Shown here piece by piece: positions 1-5,366 of a stretch of 16,952 bases of DNA. Each line of letters begins with the position of its first letter. Positions within the stretch are counted from its first letter, which is position 1. The notes below the pieces were generated by a model that was not told the origin of the DNA, ran no database searches, and worked only from the letters and a program-made list of their open reading frames with translations. The position numbers and the translations under genes were made by a program. The DNA is from Gemmatimonadaceae bacterium (GTDB lineage: Bacteria > Gemmatimonadota > Gemmatimonadetes > Gemmatimonadales > Gemmatimonadaceae): NCBI GenBank assembly GCA_013361745.1, contig JABFXM010000025.1:1-16952 (forward strand), written 5' to 3'.

Positions 1-479
1 GGCGTCTCCACCGGGAGACCGACGCCGATCGCCGCCGCCATCGGCTCGGCGACCATGAACACTTCCTTCGCGCCGGCGCCCATCGCGGAGTCGCGTACCG
101 CGCGCTTCTCCACCTCGGTGATCCCGGAGGGGACGCACACGATGACGCGCGGCTTCACGCGGAAGAAATGGTTGTCGATGATCAGCTTGAGGAAGTAACG
201 GAGCATCTTCTCCGTCACGTCGAAGTCGGCGATGACGCCGTCCTTCATCGGCCTAACGGCGATCACGCCTTCCGGCGTGCGGCCGAGCATTCGCTTCGCC
301 TCGAGCCCCACGCCGAGGATGCGCTTCGTGTCGCGATCGATGGCGACGACGGACGGCTCGTTGAGGACGATCCCTTCGCCCTTGACGTAGACCAGCGTGT
401 TCGCGGTACCGAGATCGACGCCGATCGCGTTCGCGGGAAAGAGAGAGCCTCGCTTGAAGAGCGGCCAGCGCATCAACAT
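1..479 (-). CDS. mreB: Rod shape-determining protein MreB, N-terminal part (cut by window edge)
   Basis: This is the first ~159 residues of the bacterial actin homologue MreB, which forms ATP-dependent filaments under the inner membrane and guides lateral cell-wall synthesis. Translating the minus strand from ATG 479 gives an actin-type phosphate-1 loop ([18 protein letters not shown], about residues 19-36). It continues with NEPSVVAI, the [18 protein letters not shown] segment, [14 protein letters not shown] and [14 protein letters not shown], all close to the MreB consensus. A second ATG lies two codons downstream (473). Neither start has a Shine-Dalgarno sequence; the mRNA instead carries CACCTCCT just upstream. 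The C-terminal half lies beyond position 1, as would any mreC/mreD, which usually follow. The gene is divergent from the ferredoxin gene across 115 bp. DnaK and FtsA share the actin fold but do not match these motifs. Confidence 0.95.
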   Translation of the reverse strand, partial: MLMRWPLFKRGSLFPANAIGVDLGTANTLVYVKGEGIVLNEPSVVAIDRDTKRILGVGLEAKRMLGRTPEGVIAVRPMKDGVIADFDVTEKMLRYFLKLIIDNHFFRVKPRVIVCVPSGITEVEKRAVRDSAMGAGAKEVFMVAEPMAAAIGVGLPVET

Positions 480-518
480 GCCTTGCTGTAGGAGGTGTGC
501 GGCGGGAAATAGGACGGA

Positions 519-548
519 AAGCTAGTGGCTGTTGCATATGACGAGCAA
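519..548 (-). promoter_or_regulatory. Weak candidate promoter for mreB
   Basis: On the minus strand TTGCTC (548-543), an 18-bp spacer and TAGCTT (524-519) resemble a sigma-70 promoter. They would place the mRNA start about 33 nt before the mreB ATG. Only the most conserved positions match, so this is a tentative call. Confidence 0.2.
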
Positions 549-585
549 GCCGTTGGCTTGACACAACCTAGCTCGGCCCTGTAAC
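546..585 (+). promoter_or_regulatory. Promoter of the ferredoxin-flavoprotein operon, overlapped by an inverted repeat
   Basis: A perfect -35 hexamer TTGACA (558-563), a 16-bp spacer and TGTAAC (580-585) form a sigma-70-like promoter. Transcription should begin near 591-593, at most a few nucleotides before ATG 595, so the mRNA would be leaderless or nearly so. No Shine-Dalgarno sequence precedes that ATG, which agrees. A perfect inverted repeat, CAAGCC-GTT-GGCTTG (546-560), overlaps the first half of the -35 box and could be a repressor site. The promoter call is from sequence; the operator role is inference. Confidence 0.5.
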
Positions 586-594
586 CTCGCTCAC

Positions 595-819
595 ATGCGT
601 CGTCTCCCAACAACGATTGCCGTCGTCGATAGGCAACTCTGCGACGAGTGCGGGCTGTGCATGCCTCTCTGCCCGCCGATGGCGATCGAGATGCGGCGCG
701 AGGGTCTGCTCGTCGACGCCGCGACGTGCACCGGCTGCACGAAGTGCATCGCGCCCTGCCCCGTCGGCGCGCTCTCCATGGTCGCCAACCCGCTGCTCGC
801 CGTCGCCCTCAGCGCATGA
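595..819 (+). CDS. 2x[4Fe-4S] ferredoxin-like protein
   Basis: This is a 74-residue bacterial-type ferredoxin, a low-potential electron carrier. Two clusters are visible: C16-x2-C19-x2-C22-x3-C26-P and C45-x2-C48-x2-C51-x3-C55-P, each enough to bind one [4Fe-4S] centre. No transmembrane segment or signal peptide is evident, so it should be cytoplasmic. The final A of its TGA stop is also in the following flavoprotein's start region (ATGA, 816-819), implying translational coupling and a joint function. The likely role is to deliver electrons to that flavoprotein. The start is ATG 595, which lacks a ribosome-binding site but lies almost at the predicted transcription start. It could instead serve unrelated oxidoreductases; the partner assignment rests on gene overlap. 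Confidence 0.9.
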   Translation: MRRLPTTIAVVDRQLCDECGLCMPLCPPMAIEMRREGLLVDAATCTGCTKCIAPCPVGALSMVANPLLAVALSA

Positions 820-2009
820 TCGAGGAGCGTTGCGACGTCCTCGTGGTCGGCGGCGGGCCGGCGGGGCTCGTCGCCGCGCGCGAAGCGTGTGCCGCCGACC
901 CGGGGCTCGACGTCCTCGTGCTCGAGCGAGATCGGGCGGTCGGCGCCCCGGGGCGCTGCGGCGAGGGCGTCGGCTCGAAGGGCGTCTCCGAGTTCCTCGA
1001 TCCGGCGGGGGCGAGCTGGATCTCCCGGCGCATCACGAAGGTCATCTTCTGGGCGCCCGACGGCACCGAGGTCCGCGTCGCCGAGGGAGACGTCGGCTAC
1101 ATCCTCGATCGCACCCGTTTCGAGCCGGCGCTCGCCGCGGAGGCGGGACGCGAAGGCGCCGAGCTGCGGACGGGCACCGAGGTCATCGCCCTCACGCGAG
1201 ACGCCGCGGAGGCCTCGGGCTACCAGTGGATCGCGCGCGTCCGCGGCCCTCGTGGGGAGGGGTTCGTCCGCGCGCGCTTCGTGATCGGCGCCGACGGCGT
1301 CGAGAGCATGGTCGGCCGCTGGGCGGGGCTCGACACCCGCGTCCCCGCGCGCGACATGGAGAGCTGCGCGCAGTACGTCGTCTCGGGAATCGAGTTCGAC
1401 CCCGACGCGATCTACCTCCACTTCGGCGACAAGGTCGCGCCCGGTGGCTACGCCTGGGTATTCCCGAAGGGGGTCGGCGTCGCGAACGTCGGGCTGGGGA
1501 TCGTCGCGCTGAAGGGGGCTGGGCGTCCGGCGCGCGAATGGCTGCACTCGTACCTCGACGACTACTTCCCGACCGGGACGCGTACCGGGTACACGGTGGG
1601 TGGGGTGATCGTCCACACGACGGTGAAGCGTACCGTCGCCGACGGCCTGATTCCCTGCGGCGACGCGGCCCACATGATCAACCCGCTCTCGGGTGGCGGG
1701 ATCGTCACCGGGATGAAAGCGGCACGGCTGGCCGGCCGCCACGCCGCCGCGGCCCTGGCGGCGCATGATACGAGCGCCTCGCGGCTCCAGCGCTACCACG
1801 AGGAGTGGATGTCGCTCCTCGGCGAGGACCACGAGCGCTTCTACAGAATCAAGGAAGCGTTGAACAAATTCGACGACGACTTCTACAACCGGCTCGCGCG
1901 GACCGTCAACGGCATCGCGCCCGACCGCCGCACGTTAGGCAGGGTCTTCGCCCAGGCGCTGATCCAGCACCCGTCGCTGCTGCCGGTGGCGGCGAGATAC
2001 TTCGTGTGA
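816..2009 (+). CDS. FAD-dependent oxidoreductase of the geranylgeranyl reductase family
   Basis: This 397-residue protein belongs to the geranylgeranyl reductase / FixC-like flavoprotein family, which saturates isoprenoid double bonds or passes electrons to lipid-soluble acceptors. The N-terminal Rossmann FAD motif is DVLVVGGGPAGLVAA (residues 7-21). A GRCGEG segment with Cys48 matches the conserved family cysteine region. YILDRTRFEPAL (95-106), FVIGADGVES (155-164), the family-typical GGYAWVFPKG (210-219) and the second FAD motif CGDAAHMINPLSGGGI (281-296) follow in order. No transmembrane helix is evident. The start, ATG 816, overlaps the ferredoxin stop. Archaeal enzymes of this family work with an adjacent ferredoxin, which suggests the same here. 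The substrate is unknown; a menaquinone side chain, a membrane prenyl lipid or a pigment tail are all possible. Confidence 0.88.
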   Translation: MIEERCDVLVVGGGPAGLVAAREACAADPGLDVLVLERDRAVGAPGRCGEGVGSKGVSEFLDPAGASWISRRITKVIFWAPDGTEVRVAEGDVGYILDRTRFEPALAAEAGREGAELRTGTEVIALTRDAAEASGYQWIARVRGPRGEGFVRARFVIGADGVESMVGRWAGLDTRVPARDMESCAQYVVSGIEFDPDAIYLHFGDKVAPGGYAWVFPKGVGVANVGLGIVALKGAGRPAREWLHSYLDDYFPTGTRTGYTVGGVIVHTTVKRTVADGLIPCGDAAHMINPLSGGGIVTGMKAARLAGRHAAAALAAHDTSASRLQRYHEEWMSLLGEDHERFYRIKEALNKFDDDFYNRLARTVNGIAPDRRTLGRVFAQALIQHPSLLPVAARYFV

Positions 2010-2050
2010 TGGGACCTGAAGGGCCGAAGGGCTTGATAACGACGGCGTCT

Positions 2051-2186
2051 GCTTCAGCTGATTGAACAGAAGGCACGAAGGCTTTGCTGAAGACTCTCGC
2101 TTTAGCTGATTGAACAGAAGGCACGAAGACACGAAGGGAGCTCATGAGAAGTTCTTCGTGCCTTCGTGCCCTCTGTTATCAGCAGC
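2051..2186. repeat. Intergenic repeat element: two direct copies plus one inverted copy
   Basis: A 30-bp unit beginning GCTTCAGCTGATTGAACAGA occurs at 2051-2080 and again at 2099-2128 with one mismatch and a 48-bp period. From 2104 to 2136 the second copy continues with further ACGAAG units and is matched by an imperfect reverse complement at 2154-2186, leaving a 17-bp loop that contains the palindrome CTCATGAG. The core is iterated CACGAAG / CTTCGTG. The element lies between the convergent flavoprotein and SemiSWEET genes and is visibly less GC-rich than its flanks. It resembles dispersed intergenic palindromic repeats. There is no T-run on either side, so it is not a clear intrinsic terminator. 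The rest of 2010-2227 shows nothing else. Confidence 0.75.
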
Positions 2187-2227
2187 AAGGGAAAGCGTAG
2201 TCCGTCGGTGAACCACCGCCCACTCGC

Positions 2228-2497
2228 TCACCGGTAGCGCAGCTTCGCCACCACCAGCGCGCCGTTCAGGGCGACCATCCCGGCATTGGTGATCACGACG
2301 GGCCAGTCGTGGCGCAGTGCGCCGTAGAAGGCCCAGAGCGTTCCCGACGTGACGAGCAACGCGAACAACGCCATCGAGAGATCGCGCGTCTGCCGCGTGC
2401 GCCAGGTGCGGAGGACCTGCGGCAGGAAGGAGCCCACCGTGAGCGCGCCGGCGAAGAAACCGAGGTAGCGAAGGAGCTCGCCCGAGGCGATCGGCAT
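2228..2497 (-). CDS. SemiSWEET-family sugar transporter
   Basis: This 89-residue membrane protein is a bacterial SemiSWEET, a three-helix half-transporter that dimerises to move mono- or disaccharides across the inner membrane. The length is typical of the family. Three hydrophobic stretches are visible at about residues 9-28, 42-61 and 67-85. The PQ-loop motif SFLPQVLRTWRTR is at 23-35 (P26, Q27). Trp55 and Asn71 are 16 residues apart, the spacing of the sugar-contacting Trp and Asn known in SemiSWEETs. A longer frame extends upstream to 2590 but lies inside the phosphatase gene; ATG 2497 begins 2 nt after that gene's stop (TGAGCATG) and gives the family length. The tight spacing implies co-translation with the phosphatase. 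Direction and substrate are not visible. Confidence 0.88.
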   Translation of the reverse strand: MPIASGELLRYLGFFAGALTVGSFLPQVLRTWRTRQTRDLSMALFALLVTSGTLWAFYGALRHDWPVVITNAGMVALNGALVVAKLRYR

Positions 2498-2499
2498 GC

Positions 2500-3327
2500 T
2501 CACCGCACCGCCGCGATGCGCGGGAACTCGCCGCTCACCGAGAGACTGCCATCCCGGATCGTCAGCCAGTCGGTGCGGACGCGGTCCCACTCCTGGATCA
2601 GCAGCCCGCGCTTCTCGAACAGCGCGCGGATCTCGCTCGGCTCGAAGCGGCCGATCTCCTCCAGCACGGGCACGAGGACGCTCAGCGCATCGTCGCTGAT
2701 GACCGTGCGCCGGGCGATCTGCGCGATGTGCCGGGCCTCCGACGCGGCTATCGTCAGTCCGTCGCCGCGGTTGACGTGCAGCATCACGTGGATGTCGGAG
2801 CTCCCGTCGCCGACGTAGACGACGCGCTCGCGCGGAACGCCGAGCCGGAAGCGCAGCTCGTCCACAGCCGCCACCTTCCCGTAGCCCGCTGGGACGCGGA
2901 CGATGGAGTCCACTTCGCCCGACTGCTCGTCCCAGCCGAAGCGCGTCGCGACGATGCGGTCGGGGCTCACGATCCCCGAGAGCGCGGAGTGCACCACTTC
3001 CTCCGGCGCGGCGGAGACGACCCAGAAGTCGAAGCTGTAGCCGTCGATTCCTTCGCGCAGCATCTCCATGAGCAGAGGGATGTTGCGCTTCAGGCGGATC
3101 CGCCGCCCCGCCTCGATGAGATCCGTCGGACGCACGCGCCGGAAGTCCGGATCGTGACGGAGCAGATACGCGAGCTCGGCGCCCGACTGCACGAAGTTCA
3201 GCCGCGACAGCGCGTGCACGCGATCGAGGAAGCCGCTGATGCCGAGCATCTCGCTCAGCACGACGCCCGAGTCGTTGAAGCTCAGCGTCTGATCGAAGTC
3301 GCTCACCAACAGAAAATGTTTCCGCAT
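2500..3327 (-). CDS. HAD-superfamily phosphatase (phosphoserine phosphatase-like)
   Basis: This 275-residue hydrolase of the haloacid dehalogenase superfamily should remove phosphate from a small metabolite through an aspartyl-phosphate intermediate. Motif I is SDFDQTLSF with nucleophile Asp10 and general acid/base Asp12. Motif II is Ser105 in WVVSAAPEE, motif III is probably Lys151 in AGYGKVAAV, and motif IV is [12 protein letters not shown] (Asp174, Asp178) for Mg2+. The cap inserted after motif I is helical, as in the phosphoserine phosphatase/MtnX-like group. It has no signal peptide. The chosen start is ATG 3327, preceded on the mRNA by GGAGAGG about 4 nt upstream; the longer frame from 3426 would read through a terminator stem and lacks a ribosome-binding site. 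The SemiSWEET gene follows after 2 nt. The substrate is unknown; a sugar phosphate is an inference from that neighbour. Confidence 0.85.
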   Translation of the reverse strand: MRKHFLLVSDFDQTLSFNDSGVVLSEMLGISGFLDRVHALSRLNFVQSGAELAYLLRHDPDFRRVRPTDLIEAGRRIRLKRNIPLLMEMLREGIDGYSFDFWVVSAAPEEVVHSALSGIVSPDRIVATRFGWDEQSGEVDSIVRVPAGYGKVAAVDELRFRLGVPRERVVYVGDGSSDIHVMLHVNRGDGLTIAASEARHIAQIARRTVISDDALSVLVPVLEEIGRFEPSEIRALFEKRGLLIQEWDRVRTDWLTIRDGSLSVSGEFPRIAAVR

Positions 3328-3378
3328 CCGTCCTCTCCTGGAGCGCGGCCCGGTTCCGCGCCCCGCGAACGATCGTGC

Positions 3379-3422
3379 GAAAAGAAATCCGCCCTCGCGT
3401 TTCCGGTTGAACGCGAGGGCGG
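3379..3422 (-). terminator. Intrinsic terminator upstream of the HAD gene
   Basis: A perfect 13-bp inverted repeat (arms 3389-3401 and 3410-3422, CCGCCCTCGCGTT and its complement) encloses an 8-nt loop. On the minus strand the stem is followed at once by ATTTCTTTTC (3388-3379), the U-rich tail of a Rho-independent terminator. On the plus strand no T-run follows, so it works in one direction only. It lies about 220 nt after the SusD stop and 52 nt before the HAD start. It could end the SusC-SusD transcript, act as an attenuator in the HAD leader, or end a short RNA that starts near 3587. Confidence 0.75.
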
Positions 3423-3445
3423 CCATGAAGAGCTAGGTACCCACG

Positions 3446-3544
3446 TCAACCTCGTCGCGCGCGCGACGGACGATTCGAGCGGCCGGCCATGGTGAGGCGG
3501 CAGTCGATCGCGTCGAACGTACGGAGGTCGAGGTTCGTGAGCAT
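3446..3544 (-). CDS. Possible 32-residue leader ORF (uncertain)
   Basis: In the block between SusD and the HAD gene, ATG 3544 opens a 32-codon frame ending in TGA at 3446-3448. Its product starts MLTNLDLRTFDAIDCRLTM and ends in an arginine-rich tail. By my count 21 of the 22 codons after the first ATG end in G or C, as in the real genes here. It lies downstream of a good promoter and upstream of the terminator, as a leader peptide would. Against it, no Shine-Dalgarno sequence precedes the ATG, and high GC alone gives short open frames. I do not recognise the peptide. Confidence 0.22.
   Translation of the reverse strand: MLTNLDLRTFDAIDCRLTMAGRSNRPSRARRG
3453..3468. other. Perfect 16-bp palindrome in the HAD leader
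   Basis: CGTCGCGCGCGCGACG is fully self-complementary. It sits between the predicted promoter (3594-3622) and the terminator. In RNA it would form a short GC stem or pair with GC-rich neighbours, so it could take part in a folding switch; in DNA it could be a binding site. It also overlaps the end of the possible leader ORF. Confidence 0.3.
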
Positions 3545-3593
3545 GATGATCAGTGCGACATGAAGGGTGTGCGCGGTCCGTCGCGCCTTTCTC

Positions 3594-3622
3594 AGGCTAG
3601 ACGGTTCCGGCCGCGCTGTCAA
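3594..3622 (-). promoter_or_regulatory. Sigma-70-like promoter just downstream of susD
   Basis: On the minus strand TTGACA (3622-3617) is separated by exactly 17 bp from TAGCCT (3599-3594), which keeps the key T1, A2 and T6 of the -10 box. This is the best promoter match in the window. Transcription would start near 3587 and reach the terminator about 170-200 nt later, with the HAD gene beyond. The start lies just after the SusD stop at 3644, so this promoter would separate HAD/SemiSWEET control from the SusC-SusD operon. Confidence 0.5.
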
Positions 3623-3643
3623 CGTCCGTGCGCAACGGAATCG

Positions 3644-5353
3644 TCACCATCCGACGTTCTGGGTGATCGCCTGGTTGGCGGCGAGCTCCGTGTTGGGAAT
3701 CGGTTGCAGGAACTGGTACGCCGCGCGCGGGTGGCAGACGCCGTAGCTCGGGTAGGTGCTGTAGTAGCCCGTGTGCTTCACCGTGCTCGGGACGGCCCGG
3801 TTCATCACGGTGAGCCAGCGCCCCTCGCGGATGAGATCGAAGCGCGCCTGGAACTCGCCATACAGCTCGTGCGAGCGCTCCGTCCACACCGAGTCGCGGA
3901 ATTGCGCCTGCGTCAGTCCGGGCGTGAGCTTCGGCAGCCCGGCGCGCGTGCGCACCGAGTCGATCGCCGCGTAGGCCTCCGCCGTCGGGCCGTTCACCTC
4001 GTTCGCGGCTTCGGCGTGCACGAGCAGCACGTCGGCGTAGCGGAGGATGATCGGGTTGTACGTGCCCGGATAGTTCGGGTCGAGATACTTCAGGCTGTAG
4101 AGCGGCTTCGACACGCCGACGAACGTCGTGACCGTGTCGGCATTGCCGATGGCGCCCGGCAGGAGCGTCACCTTGTGCGTCGGGTGCATGAACGAGGCGC
4201 CGCACTCGTCCCAGCCGCCGTCCCACGTCATCGAGTCGAAGGGGACGAGCCCCTTGGCCTTCAGCGTCTGGAGCGAGTCGTCATAGAGGACGAGCAGCGG
4301 ATTCCTGCGCCAGTGATTGGTCTGCGTCCAGGAGAACGCGATGGCGACGTTGTGCTCGACGCGCTTGTCGGTCGAATCGAAGGTCTCGTAGAACTCGGGG
4401 CGCAGCTCCATGAAGCCGAGCCCGCATCCGCCGACCCGCGTGCAGTCGCCGATGGGCCCGAAGTACTGCGGGATCTGCGTCGAGTTGTTGGTGTTGCTGA
4501 CTTCCTGGATCGAGAACAGGATCTCCGGATCCGAGTTCTGATCGCTCACGTTGAAGACGTCCATGTACCGCTGATCGAGCTGCACGCCGCCGACCGTGCG
4601 GACCATCCGCGCCGCCCAGAGCGCGGAGTCGTTGTAGATGGCCTCCTTTCCGTTGAGCGTCGTGGTGTCGACCGAGTGGCCGGCCATCTCGAGATACACC
4701 TTCGCGAGCAGGCCATACGCCGACGCCTTCGTCGGCAGCGCGCCGCCGTTGTAGGCGCCGTTGTACAGCTTCGGCAGCGAATCTCCCGCGGCCTTGAGGT
4801 CGGCGGTCACCTGTCCGTAGACCTGGGCGTACGACGCGCGAGGCATGTCGCCGAGGGTGGATTCCTGCTTGTACGGCGTCGTGCGGAGCGGGACGCCGCC
4901 GTAGCGCCGGACGAGGTCGAAGTAGGCGTAGGCGCGCCCGAACTTCGCCTGCGCGATGGCGACGCGCCGCGTGGCGCTGTCGATGCCCGCCGCGCCCGGG
5001 ACCTGCGCGATGATGTCGTTCGCGCGGTGGATCGCCTGATAGTCCGCCGTCCAGACGTACGACGGCGACTGGTGGCCCGTCCACCCGCCGGACATCCAGT
5101 TCCAGCAGGTCATCTCGTTGTCGTCGCACATGATGGTCATGAAGGCGTCGAAGCCCCATGGCCCGGCAAGCGCCGCGTAGACGCCGTTGACCGCTGCGCG
5201 GGCGTCCGCCGCGCTGCGGTAGAAGCTCGTCGGATCGATGAAGGTCTGCGGCTTCTCGTCGAGATCGACGAGGCTGTGACAGCCCGCCACCGCGCCGAGC
5301 AGCAGGGCGCCCGGGACGAGCACCCGACTCAGTTTCCTGGTGAGATTATGCAC
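3644..5353 (-). CDS. SusD/RagB-family outer-membrane glycan-binding lipoprotein
   Basis: This 569-residue lipoprotein is the surface lid that captures oligosaccharides and passes them to its SusC partner. A lipoprotein signal peptide is clear: basic MHNLTRK, a hydrophobic stretch and lipobox VAGC with lipidated Cys25. The SusD-like N-terminal part follows (DPTSFYRSAADARAAVNGVY, about 41-60). The conserved RagB/SusD C-terminal segments are ILRYADVLLVHAEAANE (about 430-450) and ERSHELYGEFQARFDLIREG (about 490-510). It ends NVGW. The start is GTG 5353, preceded on the mRNA by AGGAGA at good spacing. It begins 13 bp after the SusC stop, so the two are one operon with SusC first. The ligand is not readable from sequence; the neighbouring enzymes suggest xyloglucan-type oligosaccharides. 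Confidence 0.95.
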   Translation of the reverse strand: MHNLTRKLSRVLVPGALLLGAVAGCHSLVDLDEKPQTFIDPTSFYRSAADARAAVNGVYAALAGPWGFDAFMTIMCDDNEMTCWNWMSGGWTGHQSPSYVWTADYQAIHRANDIIAQVPGAAGIDSATRRVAIAQAKFGRAYAYFDLVRRYGGVPLRTTPYKQESTLGDMPRASYAQVYGQVTADLKAAGDSLPKLYNGAYNGGALPTKASAYGLLAKVYLEMAGHSVDTTTLNGKEAIYNDSALWAARMVRTVGGVQLDQRYMDVFNVSDQNSDPEILFSIQEVSNTNNSTQIPQYFGPIGDCTRVGGCGLGFMELRPEFYETFDSTDKRVEHNVAIAFSWTQTNHWRRNPLLVLYDDSLQTLKAKGLVPFDSMTWDGGWDECGASFMHPTHKVTLLPGAIGNADTVTTFVGVSKPLYSLKYLDPNYPGTYNPIILRYADVLLVHAEAANEVNGPTAEAYAAIDSVRTRAGLPKLTPGLTQAQFRDSVWTERSHELYGEFQARFDLIREGRWLTVMNRAVPSTVKHTGYYSTYPSYGVCHPRAAYQFLQPIPNTELAANQAITQNVGW

Positions 5354-5366
5354 GGTGTCGATTCTC

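Noticed and set aside
591..1832. 413-codon open frame on the minus strand
   Set aside because: It is antisense to the ferredoxin and flavoprotein, both of which have clear motifs.
2051..2128. Two spaced direct repeats considered as a CRISPR remnant
   Set aside because: There are only two copies, an inverted third copy is present, the gap between copies is only 18 bp, and no cas gene is nearby; a palindromic intergenic repeat explains it better.
2104..2186. Hairpin considered as a bidirectional intrinsic terminator
   Set aside because: The stem is long and imperfect and no T-run follows on either strand.
3328..3426. 33-residue N-terminal extension of the HAD protein
   Set aside because: It reads through the terminator stem, has no ribosome-binding site, and ATG 3327 has one and starts directly at the family domain.
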